Positions 7,162 through 14,552 of a stretch of DNA of 26,023 nt are shown one piece after another. The notes below the pieces were generated by a model, which saw nothing but the letters and a program-made list of their open reading frames with translations, did no database searches and was not told the origin of the DNA. The stretch's first letter is position 1. Each line of letters starts with the position of its first letter. The stretch is from positions 1-26,023 of the forward strand of contig CADBSQ010000001.1 of assembly GCA_902797415.1 (NCBI GenBank), written 5' to 3'. The position numbers were made by a program, and so were the translations under genes. The DNA is from an uncultured Erysipelotrichaceae bacterium (GTDB taxonomy: Bacteria > Bacillota_I > Bacilli_A > RF39 > UBA660).

Positions 7162-7758
7162 ATGGATGGTATAAAGAAAAAGGTTAAAGAAAAAATAAAA
7201 AAATACTCAAAAGAAGAATATTTAAATGGATATATTAAAAACGAGTTTTTAACAGATGATGGTCGGGCAGATATACTATTAAATATAGATAAAGAGGAAG
7301 ACTTATTTGATTCCAGAACTAGTGAGCCTCAATTAGCGATTAATAATAGTATTTATGAATATATTGATGAAAAATCTTCTATGTTAAATAATGATATATA
7401 TTTAAAACTATGCATAATAAGCGGAGTGTTTAATTCAAAAGATAAAGGAAAAATCAAGCATATTATAAGTGAGCATTATGCGATAGAACTATATAAGGCT
7501 CAAAAAGAATATAAACGTTACAAAAACAAAATATTTGCTTTAGTTTTATCTGGATTATTCTTTTTAACCTGCTATGCTATAATTGCACTCAATTTTTCAT
7601 CAAAGTTTTTTATAGAGGTTTTTGGATTTTTGTTTTCATTTACTTTATGGGAAGCATTTGAAACATACATATACACATTTAATGATATAAAACTAGAAAG
7701 GGAATCTATAACTCAAAAGCTACTTATGGATGTTGAGTTTACTAATAAAGAAAATTAG
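7162..7758 (+). CDS. Hypothetical protein with two C-terminal membrane helices
   Basis: A 198-residue protein I do not recognise. The first 120 residues are charged and soluble, with a likely helix-rich structure; two hydrophobic helices lie at about 124-144 and 149-168, and a charged tail follows. It should be a membrane protein with its main domain in the cytoplasm. I start it at ATG 7162, preceded by AGGTGAT, because the in-frame GTG at 7135 lies upstream of the promoter's -10 box. The P-type ATPase starts ten bases after its stop, so the two are probably co-transcribed and could be functionally linked. Confidence 0.65.
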   Translation: MDGIKKKVKEKIKKYSKEEYLNGYIKNEFLTDDGRADILLNIDKEEDLFDSRTSEPQLAINNSIYEYIDEKSSMLNNDIYLKLCIISGVFNSKDKGKIKHIISEHYAIELYKAQKEYKRYKNKIFALVLSGLFFLTCYAIIALNFSSKFFIEVFGFLFSFTLWEAFETYIYTFNDIKLERESITQKLLMDVEFTNKEN

Positions 7759-7768
7759 AAGTGATAAT

Positions 7769-10390
7769 ATGTACTATAATAAAGATATAAAAACTATTGA
7801 AAAAGAATTAGATACAAACGAAAAAGGTTTAACTAAAGAAGAAGTTAAAAAAAGACAAAAAAAACATGGAAAAAACATTCTACCTAAGAAAAAAAAGGAC
7901 AGTGTTTTCATGCTTTTCATTAATGAGTTTAAAGATCCTATGGTATTACTGCTTTTAGCTGCAATTGTGGTTTCTTTATTAGCATCAGAATATGTTGATG
8001 CAGTTGTAATACTATTCATTGTAATTATAGATGCCTTAATGGGCACATATGAAGAAAATAAAGCTAATAATACTGCTGAAGCACTAGAAAAAATAATATC
8101 TACTAAGGTTAAAATTATTAGAGACAACGACAAAGATGAAATAGATGCAGAGGATTTAACAATTGGTGACATTGTTATGCTAGAGTCTGGAGATAGAGTA
8201 AGTGCAGACATAAGAATAATTGAATCACATAACTTAACCATAGATGAATCTATTTTAACTGGTGAAAGTATGCAAGTTACTAAATCATCTGATCTAATAA
8301 AAAAAGAAAACGTGTTAATCAACGATCAAAGCAATATGGCTTTTTCGGGAACAATAGTTACTTCTGGTAGAGCTAAAGGAATAGTTGTGGGAATAGGTTT
8401 GGATACAGAGATTGGTAAGATTGCTGATAACATCAATAAGGCGCCAGAAGAAAAATCTCCTTTAACTTTAAGAGTAGAAAAACTCTCTAAGCAGTTAAGT
8501 ATACTAGTTATTGTGGTTGCTTTTATGATTGCTGTTCTTCTTTTAATGAGTAAGGTACCATACACAGATATTTTCTTAATTGTTATTTCACTTGCTGTCT
8601 CTGCGATGCCAGAAGGTTTACCTTTAGCACTAACTATGGCTCTTACAATTGCATCAAATAAGATGGCTAAAAAGAATGTAATAGTAAGAAATCTAAAATC
8701 TGCAGAATCTCTAGGTAGTTGCACCGTTATAGCATCAGATAAGACTGGAACACTTACTTTAAACGAACAAACAGCTAAAATAATACTATTACCTAACGAT
8801 GATAAATATTCTGTGTCGGGTAGTGGATATGGTTACGAGGGAGAAGTATCTGGAAAAAATAAAAACCTTGCTAAAAAAATAGCTTTACTTGGATATATCA
8901 ACAATGAATCAGATATAGATGAGGATGGTGAAATAGTAGGAGATTCGATTGATGTAGCTTTTAAAATACTTGGGAAAAAAATTAATGTAAATGATAAGAA
9001 TATTAAAATATTAGAAACAGTACCATATGAATCTGAAAATAAATACTCCGCTGTTTTCTATGAAATAGAAAACGAAGTGTTTTGTACAGTTAAAGGTTCA
9101 TTAGAAGTTGTTAAATCTTTTTGTAATAATGTTGATTTAGTTGACTATAAAATAAGTTCAAAAAAACTAAATGAACAAAATGAAAGCCTAGCAAAAGATG
9201 GATATAGAGTTATTGCTTTGGCAAATGGAAAAATAAAAAAACAAGATAAGTATACTATTTGCGATATTAAAGGATTAACCTTCATGGGAATGGTTGGTTT
9301 TATTGATCCAATTAGAAAAGAAGTCGTTGAATCAATTAATAAATGTCAAGAAGCTGGAATTAAAGTTCTGATGATTACTGGCGATCATCCATTGACTTCG
9401 TTTTCTATTGCTAAAGAGTTAAGTTTAGTTAAGGACTTTGATGAAGTGGTCACCGGTGAAAAACTTGATGAAGAAATAAAAAAAGGGAACAAACATTTTG
9501 ATAGCTTTATAAAAAAGGTAAAAGTATTTGCTCGCGTTTCTCCACTACAAAAACTTAAAATTATAGAATCATTAAAAAGACAGGGTGAATTCGTTGCAGT
9601 AACCGGCGATGGGGTAAATGATGCACCTGCTTTAAAATCTGCAAATATCGGTGTAGCTATGGGAAGTGGAACCGATATTGCCAGAGAAATATCAGATATG
9701 ATAATAGTAGATGATAATTTTACTTCCATAGTAGAAGGCATAAAAGAAGGAAGAATTGCTTATGCTAATATTAGAAAAATAATTCTATTTTTGATCTCCT
9801 GTGGATTAAGTGAAGTAATTTTCTTTTGTCTATCTTTAATGCTTGGTATGCCGTTACCATTAGTTGCAATTCAGCTTCTCTGGTTAAATGTTGTAACAGA
9901 TGGCTTTCAAGATCTTGCACTATCGTTTGAAAAAGATGAAGATGGCATTTTAAAAGAAAAACCTCGAAATCCTAAAGAATCGATATTTAACAAAGAATTA
10001 TTTCAAGAAATACTAATTTCTGGTACAGTAATAGGCTTAATAGTATTCTTCTCATGGCATTTCCTATTAAATGTTTTGAATGTAGAGTTAGTACTTGCTA
10101 GAACTTATGTGATGACTTTAATGGTTTTCATTCAAAATATACATGTATTTAATTGTAGAAGTGAGCATAGGTCTGCTTTTAGCGTTTCATTAAGTAGTAA
10201 TTTGTTTATAGTATTTAGTGCAGTCTTCTCAGTTCTTTTACAGATTATGATAATTCAAACACCAATACTAGCAAATTTCTTACAAATAACAACTATACCA
10301 CTTTCACATCTAATATATTTGTTTATTCTTTCATTATCGGTTTTAATAATTGTAGAAGCTTGTAAGCTACTAAGAAAACATATAAGATAA
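7769..10390 (+). CDS. P-type cation-transporting ATPase (P2, calcium-type)
   Basis: A full-length 873-residue P-type ATPase. Visible in order: a cation ATPase N-terminal domain (DTNEKGLTKEEVKKRQKKHG), two membrane helices, the actuator motif LTGES (163-167), the M4 signature SAMPEGLPLAL (278-288), the phosphorylated Asp324 in SDKTGTLT, TGDHP, and the hinge motif GDGVNDAPALK near 613. Helix M6 carries NVVTDGFQDLAL near 707. PEGLP in M4 and an Asp in M6 fit calcium-type pumps; the extra FQD in M6 is found in a less studied bacterial subgroup, so the ion may be Ca or another cation. The start is ATG 7769 after GAAGTGAT; upstream in-frame codons lie inside the previous gene. Confidence 0.92.
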   Translation: MYYNKDIKTIEKELDTNEKGLTKEEVKKRQKKHGKNILPKKKKDSVFMLFINEFKDPMVLLLLAAIVVSLLASEYVDAVVILFIVIIDALMGTYEENKANNTAEALEKIISTKVKIIRDNDKDEIDAEDLTIGDIVMLESGDRVSADIRIIESHNLTIDESILTGESMQVTKSSDLIKKENVLINDQSNMAFSGTIVTSGRAKGIVVGIGLDTEIGKIADNINKAPEEKSPLTLRVEKLSKQLSILVIVVAFMIAVLLLMSKVPYTDIFLIVISLAVSAMPEGLPLALTMALTIASNKMAKKNVIVRNLKSAESLGSCTVIASDKTGTLTLNEQTAKIILLPNDDKYSVSGSGYGYEGEVSGKNKNLAKKIALLGYINNESDIDEDGEIVGDSIDVAFKILGKKINVNDKNIKILETVPYESENKYSAVFYEIENEVFCTVKGSLEVVKSFCNNVDLVDYKISSKKLNEQNESLAKDGYRVIALANGKIKKQDKYTICDIKGLTFMGMVGFIDPIRKEVVESINKCQEAGIKVLMITGDHPLTSFSIAKELSLVKDFDEVVTGEKLDEEIKKGNKHFDSFIKKVKVFARVSPLQKLKIIESLKRQGEFVAVTGDGVNDAPALKSANIGVAMGSGTDIAREISDMIIVDDNFTSIVEGIKEGRIAYANIRKIILFLISCGLSEVIFFCLSLMLGMPLPLVAIQLLWLNVVTDGFQDLALSFEKDEDGILKEKPRNPKESIFNKELFQEILISGTVIGLIVFFSWHFLLNVLNVELVLARTYVMTLMVFIQNIHVFNCRSEHRSAFSVSLSSNLFIVFSAVFSVLLQIMIIQTPILANFLQITTIPLSHLIYLFILSLSVLIIVEACKLLRKHIR

Positions 10391-10419
10391 TTTTTAGAAT
10401 ATGAAAAAGAATAATAATA

Positions 10420-10428
10420 TGATATATT
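10420..10428 (+). promoter_or_regulatory. Possible extended -10 promoter
   Basis: TG (10420-10421), A, TATATT (10423-10428) ahead of AGGAGG and the ATG at 10446. No convincing -35 or upstream terminator is visible, so read-through from the ATPase gene is equally possible. Confidence 0.35.
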
Positions 10429-10445
10429 ATAAATAGGAGGTTATT

Positions 10446-10808
10446 ATGGAGAATATAAAAATAATTGATAGCTTTATTGATGATAGAGAATTTAGAAATT
10501 ATGTTATAACATTTTTAGAAAGCAAAGGTTATACTTTAAAAAAGATTGATGATGAACGTGTTTCTGATAGAGTAAAAAACAATGATAATGATTTTCTAGT
10601 GTTCAAAAGTAATAAGTTATCAACAGTTCAAACTTTTCTAAATAAGAACATAACTGAAAAAGAAATAAATGAGACTATTAGGGATATGAAAAAAGAAAAT
10701 GTTGATAATGCAATAATCGTGACAAACAAAAATGTAAATAAAGACATTATAAACAAATATAAGAGTGAAAATATCACAATAATAGATAGAAAAGAGTTAA
10801 TTAATTGA
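10446..10808 (+). CDS. Small Mrr/restriction-endonuclease-fold-like protein
   Basis: A 120-residue protein preceded by AGGAGG at 10435-10440. Its layout resembles the Mrr_cat/restriction-endonuclease-like fold: an N-terminal helix (FRNYVITFLESKGYTLKKI), an acidic loop then a strand ending in lysine (NDNDFLVFKSNK), a long helix pair, and the typical closing NAIIVTNKNVNKDII...ITIIDRKELI. The usual QxK of the active site reads VxK-like here (LVFK), so nuclease activity is doubtful. No DNA-binding domain, methylase or helicase neighbour is present, which argues against a restriction system. The FNT transporter gene starts one base after its stop. Confidence 0.5.
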   Translation: MENIKIIDSFIDDREFRNYVITFLESKGYTLKKIDDERVSDRVKNNDNDFLVFKSNKLSTVQTFLNKNITEKEINETIRDMKKENVDNAIIVTNKNVNKDIINKYKSENITIIDRKELIN

Positions 10809-10809
10809 T

Positions 10810-11433
10810 ATGACTTCATTTAGTATAAAGGATAAAAAATCTATAATCGAGTTAATTAATAAATCTATTGGAGCAGCGTTCTTAATATCACTTGGAAATT
10901 ATGTTTTGTTAAAGTTAGGAAATCCACTTGGTCCTTTCTTGTTTGCATTAGGTTTACTTGGTGTATGTTACATGGGTCAAAATTTATTTACTGGTAAGGC
11001 TGGTTTTGTTATAGAGGACCACATTAACATTCAGACTATATCAATAATATTAATTGTCAATCTCATATCAGGTTATTTATTTGGTTTAATTTATGGTTAT
11101 GCAGATCCAGATTTAATAACTGTTGCAAATAGTAAAATATTAAGCTGGGAATTTTCATTAGCATTTTTTATAAAAGCATTTCTATGTGGAACCATTATGT
11201 ATATAGCGGTTAAAATGTATAAACAGGGAACTCCTCTTGGGATAATATACGGAATACCCTTATTTATATTCTGTGGTTTCCAGCACTGTATTGCAAACAT
11301 AATTACTCTTGGTGTTGCAGCTAGCTTTGATTTATCAATTATTCTTGCTATAATTGGTAACTTTGTTGGATCACTATTCATATGGTATATATCAAAAGAT
11401 GTGGAGATTAAAAAAAATAAGAAAAAGAGTTGA
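10810..11433 (+). CDS. Formate/nitrite transporter (FNT) family channel
   Basis: A 207-residue integral membrane protein with six hydrophobic segments. Family features are the N-terminal half ending in MGQNLFTGKAG (an FNT-like re-entrant segment with L-F-T-G), WEFSLAFFIKAFLCGTIMYIAV, and GFQHCIANIITLGV, where FNT proteins have the signature G-x-x-H-x-x-x-N with the pore histidine. FNT channels carry small monovalent anions such as formate, nitrite or hydrosulfide. It is shorter than the usual 250-280 residues, mainly at the N-terminus and in loops. Its stop codon overlaps the -35 box of the secE promoter. Confidence 0.75.
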   Translation: MTSFSIKDKKSIIELINKSIGAAFLISLGNYVLLKLGNPLGPFLFALGLLGVCYMGQNLFTGKAGFVIEDHINIQTISIILIVNLISGYLFGLIYGYADPDLITVANSKILSWEFSLAFFIKAFLCGTIMYIAVKMYKQGTPLGIIYGIPLFIFCGFQHCIANIITLGVAASFDLSIILAIIGNFVGSLFIWYISKDVEIKKNKKKS

Positions 11434-11458
11434 ATTTAATCACCTTTTGTGCTACACT
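11430..11458 (+). promoter_or_regulatory. secE-nusG promoter
   Basis: TTGAAT (11430-11435) and TACACT (11453-11458) are 17 bases apart, with TG at 11450-11451 forming an extended -10. The -35 box overlaps the TGA of the FNT gene and the -10 lies inside the terminator hairpin. Confidence 0.7.
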
Positions 11459-11487
11459 ACACTTAAGCACGAAGGTGTTTTTATTTT
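11441..11487 (+). terminator. Terminator overlapping the secE promoter
   Basis: CACCTT (11441-11446) pairs with AAGGTG (11472-11477), and GTGCT (11449-11453) with AGCAC (11466-11470); a T-rich tract (TTTTTATTTT) follows. RNA reading in from the FNT gene can form the whole hairpin, while RNA starting at the nested promoter lacks its 5' arm and can pass. Confidence 0.75.
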
Positions 11488-11498
11488 GGGAGGATTTT

Positions 11499-11792
11499 AT
11501 GGCAAAATTAAATGTTCAAACTAATGATACATTAGAAGATGTAAAATTAGTAAAGTCTGATAAAAAGGACAAAAATAAAAAAGTAAAAGAAGTTAAACCA
11601 GAAAAAAAAGAAAAAAAGGGAAATTATTTAAGACAGGTTTCTGAAGAATTAAAATATGTAACTTGGCCATCTAAAAAACAATTATTAAAATATTCTATAA
11701 CAACTATTGTAATGGTAATAATGTTAGCTTTATTTTTCTTTGGACTAAGCTTATTATTTAATTTAATATATGGATTGAAACAAGGATGGTAA
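11499..11792 (+). CDS. secE: Preprotein translocase subunit SecE
   Basis: A 97-residue SecE. The N-terminal 45 residues are very lysine- and glutamate-rich; the core is the conserved YLRQVSEELKYVTWPSKKQL amphipathic segment followed by one membrane helix (ITTIVMVIMLALFFFGLSLLFNLI). SecE clamps the SecY channel in the membrane. I start it at ATG 11499, which has GGGAGG six bases upstream; an earlier in-frame ATG at 11430 lies before the terminator-promoter and gives an unrelated leader peptide. The gene is followed after three bases by nusG, the usual order; rpmG, often upstream, is not here. Confidence 0.95.
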   Translation: MAKLNVQTNDTLEDVKLVKSDKKDKNKKVKEVKPEKKEKKGNYLRQVSEELKYVTWPSKKQLLKYSITTIVMVIMLALFFFGLSLLFNLIYGLKQGW

Positions 11793-11795
11793 AAT

Positions 11796-12332
11796 ATGGA
11801 AAAGAAATGGTACGTAGTAAACACTTATAGTGGTCATGAACAAAAAGTAAAAGAAAAGCTTGAAACTAGAGCAAAATCTATGGATTTTACTGATAATATT
11901 TTTAGAGTAATAATTCCTGAAACAACAGTGGTAGAAACCCTAAAAGATGGTACTACCAAGGAAAAAAAGAAAAAAATGTTCCCTGGCTATGTTCTTGTTG
12001 AAATGGTTATGACTGATGAAGCTTGGTATGCAGTAAGAAATACACCTGGCGTAACTGGTTTTATTGGATCAAGTGGTAAAGGTGCTAAACCAACTCCTCT
12101 TCAACCAGAAGAAATCGATAGGGTACTTATGAATATGGGAATGAGTAGACTTGATACTGATGAAACATTAAAAGTTGGCGTAAAAGTTAGAATTAATGAT
12201 GGCCCATTCTCTGGTATGGAAGGAAATATTGCGTCAATTAATAAAGATAAAAACACTGTTAACGTATTAATAGATTTATTTGGTCAAGAAACAGATGTAG
12301 AAGTTGAAACATTTAAAGTAATCGCTATTTAA
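11796..12332 (+). CDS. nusG: Transcription termination/antitermination factor NusG
   Basis: A 178-residue NusG of standard length. The NGN domain is recognisable from KKWYVVNTYSGHEQKVKEKL at the start through KMFPGYVLVEM and RNTPGVTGFIG; the C-terminal KOW motif is VGVKVRINDGPFSGMEGNI. NusG binds RNA polymerase and links it to ribosomes or Rho. It lies three bases after secE and shares its promoter. A terminator at 12395 separates it from the rplK unit. Confidence 0.97.
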   Translation: MEKKWYVVNTYSGHEQKVKEKLETRAKSMDFTDNIFRVIIPETTVVETLKDGTTKEKKKKMFPGYVLVEMVMTDEAWYAVRNTPGVTGFIGSSGKGAKPTPLQPEEIDRVLMNMGMSRLDTDETLKVGVKVRINDGPFSGMEGNIASINKDKNTVNVLIDLFGQETDVEVETFKVIAI

Positions 12333-12394
12333 TTAACATATATTTAAGGAACAAATCCTTATATTTATAATTTTAGATAATTTAGGAGTAAAGT

Positions 12395-12416
12395 AGGAGA
12401 ATTTTCTCCTTTTTTT
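12395..12416 (+). terminator. Intrinsic terminator after nusG
   Basis: AGGAGA (12395-12400) pairs with TCTCCT (12405-12410) around ATTT and is followed by six T residues. Confidence 0.9.
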
Positions 12417-12417
12417 C

Positions 12418-12446
12418 TTGAATTTTATTAGAAATTATGCTATATT
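12418..12446 (+). promoter_or_regulatory. rplK-rplA promoter
   Basis: TTGAAT (12418-12423) and TATATT (12441-12446), 17-base spacer, with TG at 12438-12439. The -35 box begins one base after the T-tract of the nusG terminator. Confidence 0.75.
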
Positions 12447-12476
12447 CAATCACGTAGTTATATTTTAATTACATGA

Positions 12477-12510
12477 AGTGGGAGGGAATGCGGATTAGCC
12501 CGATACCACT
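12477..12510 (+). promoter_or_regulatory. Ribosomal protein L1-type mRNA leader
   Basis: AGTGG (12477-12481) pairs with CCACT (12506-12510) and GGG (12484-12486) with CCC (12499-12501), leaving an asymmetric internal loop GA/GATA. A GTGGGAGGG...ACCAC element ahead of rplK is typical of Firmicutes and mimics the L1 site on 23S rRNA, so L1 should repress translation of rplK-rplA. The assignment is from memory of the motif, not a covariance-model search. Confidence 0.65.
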
Positions 12511-12545
12511 AAGCGAATAAAACAATATGAAAGGATGTGTTTTTC

Positions 12546-13142
12546 GTGGCAAAAGAAATCGATAGAGTAATTAAATTACAAATTCCTGCTGGAGCAGCTA
12601 CACCTGCACCACCAGTTGGTACTGCACTTGGACCTGCTGGACTTAATTCAGGAGAATTTTGTACTAAATTTAATGAAGCAACTAAAGATAGAAAAGGCGA
12701 TGTCTTACCAGTAGTTATAACTGCTTATAAAGACAAATCTTTTGACTTTGTAGTTAAAGAACCACCTGCAGCATTTTTAATTAAAAAAATTGCAAAAATC
12801 CAAAAAGGTAGTTCAAAAGGTGCTAACGAAGTAGTTGCTACTATTACAAAAGAAGATTTAAGAAAATTAGCTGAAACTAAGATGCCTGATTTAAATGCTA
12901 ATACTATTGAAGCTGCTATGAATATTCTTGAAGGTACAGCTCGTAATATGGGTGTTGCTATTAAGGGAGTTAATGATAAAGAACTTGAAAAACAACATGA
13001 AGAAGCTTTAGCTGAAGAAAGAGAAGCAGCAAAACGTGAAAAAGAATTTGAAGAAATGCAAGAATCAGCTAAAGACACTTCTATGGATGTAGAAGTAATT
13101 ACTGAAAAAGATTCTGATGAAGAAACTAAAGAAGAAGAATAA
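12546..13142 (+). CDS. rplK: 50S ribosomal protein L11 with acidic C-terminal extension
   Basis: L11 begins at GTG 12546 (MAKEIDRVIKLQIPAGAATP), ten bases after AAAGGA; the in-frame GTG at 12537 sits against the ribosome binding site. Residues 1-140 contain all of L11: PPVGTALGPAGLN, the N-terminal domain, the hinge, and the rRNA-binding C-terminal domain ending in IEAAMNILEGTARNMGV. The protein then continues for about 57 residues of Glu/Lys/Asp-rich sequence ending DEETKEEE, where typical L11 stops near 141. The tail is predicted to be helical then disordered. L11 forms the GTPase-associated centre at the stalk base. rplA follows after 49 bases. Confidence 0.97.
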   Translation: MAKEIDRVIKLQIPAGAATPAPPVGTALGPAGLNSGEFCTKFNEATKDRKGDVLPVVITAYKDKSFDFVVKEPPAAFLIKKIAKIQKGSSKGANEVVATITKEDLRKLAETKMPDLNANTIEAAMNILEGTARNMGVAIKGVNDKELEKQHEEALAEEREAAKREKEFEEMQESAKDTSMDVEVITEKDSDEETKEEE

Positions 13143-13191
13143 TTTATTTAAAAATAATCCGCTCTAAAAAATATGATTGGAGGGAAAAAAC

Positions 13192-13890
13192 ATGAAAAAG
13201 TTTGGAAAAAAATATACTGAAGTAAGTAAAAAAGTAGATAAAGACAAACTTTATACTGTAGAAGAAGCTGTAAAATTAGTTAAAGAAACATCTATAACTA
13301 AATTTGATGGAACAGTTGAACTTGCTTTAAATTTAAACATCGATACTAAGAAAGCTGATCAACAAATGAGAGGTTCTATAGTATTACCAAACGGACTTGG
13401 TAAAACAAAAAGAATTTGTGTTATTACTAAGGGTGACAACGTTGAAGTAGCAAAAAAAGCTGGTGCTGATTTTGTTGGAGATAACGATTTAATCGAAAAA
13501 ATTCAGAAAGAAAACTGGTTTGATTTTGATATAATTGTTGCTAGTCCTGATATGATGCCTGCTCTTGGTAAAATTGGTAAAATTCTTGGTCCTAGAGGAT
13601 TAATGCCAAACCCTAAAACAGGAACTGTAACAAATGATATTGCTAAGGCAATTGAGGATATCAAAAAAGGTATGGTTGAGTACAGAGCTGATAGTTATGG
13701 TATAATCCATGTACCAGTTGGTAAAATTTCATTTGATAACAAAAAGTTAGAAGAAAATATTTCATTTTTTGTTAATGCAATTTTAAAAAATAAACCAACT
13801 ACAGTAAAGGGAGCTTTTGTTAATACAGTAGCAATTGCTGCAACAATGGGTCCTGGTATAAAAATAGATAAAAATTCTTTTGACAAATAA
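13192..13890 (+). CDS. rplA: 50S ribosomal protein L1
   Basis: A 232-residue L1 of normal length. Recognisable are KFGKKYTEVSKKVDKDKLY at the N-terminus, the domain II region (NGLGKTKRICVI), KIGKILGPRGLMPNPKTGTV, the RNA-binding signature, and the end PTTVKGAFVNTVAIAATMGPG. L1 binds the mobile L1 stalk of 23S rRNA and is the likely repressor of its own rplK-rplA mRNA. I chose ATG 13192, preceded by GGAGGG; an in-frame TTG at 13177 would put four extra residues and no ribosome binding site. The promoter of rplJ lies inside its last codons. Confidence 0.97.
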   Translation: MKKFGKKYTEVSKKVDKDKLYTVEEAVKLVKETSITKFDGTVELALNLNIDTKKADQQMRGSIVLPNGLGKTKRICVITKGDNVEVAKKAGADFVGDNDLIEKIQKENWFDFDIIVASPDMMPALGKIGKILGPRGLMPNPKTGTVTNDIAKAIEDIKKGMVEYRADSYGIIHVPVGKISFDNKKLEENISFFVNAILKNKPTTVKGAFVNTVAIAATMGPGIKIDKNSFDK

Positions 13891-13908
13891 AAGAAAATGA
13901 ATTATAAT
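13879..13908 (+). promoter_or_regulatory. rplJ-rplL promoter within the end of rplA
   Basis: TTGACA (13879-13884) is formed by the last codons of rplA (Phe-Asp-Lys); TATAAT is at 13903-13908, spacer 18. The RNA would start near 13915 and carry a leader of about 120 bases. Confidence 0.8.
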
Positions 13909-13914
13909 ACAAAT

Positions 13915-14037
13915 CAGAAAAAACGCGAATCCAAAGACAACAGGTGGTTATACCTTAATATCCTGTCGAGGAAAGCTTAATACTAACTATATGCTTTCCT
14001 TATGGAAAGTTTTTTCTATATATGGAAAGGAGAACTT
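13915..14037 (+). promoter_or_regulatory. Ribosomal protein L10 leader
   Basis: The segment CGAATCCAAAGACAACAGG (from 13926) through ATCCTGTCGAGG (to 13971) has the shape of the known L10 leader of Firmicutes upstream of rplJ: CAGG pairs with CCTG around a small GGT-ACC hairpin. Downstream, AGGAAAGC (13969-13976) can pair with GCTTTCCT (13993-14000), which excludes the terminator hairpin 13994-14009. L10 (with L7/L12) binding would favour one fold and so control rplJ-rplL transcription. Confidence 0.8.
13994..14015 (+). terminator. Leader terminator (attenuator) before rplJ
   Basis: CTTTCC (13994-13999) pairs with GGAAAG (14004-14009) around TTAT and is followed by T6. It competes with the pairing of 13969-13976 and 13993-14000, forming a switch. 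Confidence 0.75.
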
Positions 14038-14535
14038 ATGGCAAGCGAGAAAAGCTTAAATGCTAAGAAAAGTATTGTAAATGAAATATCTGATAAAATT
14101 AAAAATAGTGAATCAATTATAATTTTTTCTTATCAAGGAATGAATGTATCAGATATTACTAAATTACGTAATGAATTAAGAGAAGCTCAAAGTGAAATGA
14201 AGATTTATAAAAACACTTTGGCAAGAAGAGCTTTTTCAGATACTGGACTTAATGAAGAAAGTTTCTGGGAAGGACCAAACGCAATAATTTTTGGTAGCAC
14301 TCTTTTAGAACCAATAAAGATTATTAGCAAATATGAAAAAGATAATGACGCTGTTAAGATTAGATCTGGTATAGCCGATGGTAAAGTAATGGATGCTGAC
14401 GTTATTCATGAATATGCTTCTATACCTTCTAAAGAAGGATTACTTAATATGTTTGCTGCAGGTATTATGGAGCATGCTAAGAATTTTGCAATTTGTGTAG
14501 ATTTATACGCAAAAAAACTAGAGGAAGAAAAATAA
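14038..14535 (+). CDS. rplJ: 50S ribosomal protein L10
   Basis: A 165-residue L10. The start is ATG 14038 (MASEKSLNAKKSIVNEISDK) preceded by AAAGGAG; an in-frame ATG at 14002 lies within the attenuator and is rejected. Family features: SIIIFSYQGMNVSDITKLRNEL, MKIYKNTLARRAF, and the C-terminal helix EHAKNFAICVDLYAKKLEEE that carries the L7/L12 dimers. L10 binds 23S rRNA at the stalk base and is the likely regulator of its own leader. rplL follows after 17 bases. Confidence 0.96.
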   Translation: MASEKSLNAKKSIVNEISDKIKNSESIIIFSYQGMNVSDITKLRNELREAQSEMKIYKNTLARRAFSDTGLNEESFWEGPNAIIFGSTLLEPIKIISKYEKDNDAVKIRSGIADGKVMDADVIHEYASIPSKEGLLNMFAAGIMEHAKNFAICVDLYAKKLEEEK

Positions 14536-14552
14536 GGAAAGGAATGATATAA

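Noticed and set aside
7774..9741. Long open frames on the minus strand opposite the P-type ATPase
   Set aside because: They are shadows of a conserved gene with all its catalytic motifs on the plus strand, lack ribosome binding sites, and translate to low-complexity Ser/Thr/Ile-rich sequence.
10446..10808. A restriction-modification or defence system around the Mrr-like gene
   Set aside because: No methylase, specificity or helicase gene is nearby and the active-site QxK is not intact; a single small fold-like protein is not enough.
11430..11498. A longer SecE starting at 11430
   Set aside because: The extra residues come from the terminator-promoter region and resemble nothing; ATG 11499 follows a strong GGGAGG.
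12346..12360. AAGGA/TCCTT hairpin after nusG as a second terminator
   Set aside because: Five pairs and no T-tract; the real terminator is at 12395.
14002..14037. ATG 14002 as the start of L10
   Set aside because: It lies in the attenuator hairpin; ATG 14038 has the ribosome binding site and the conserved L10 N-terminus.
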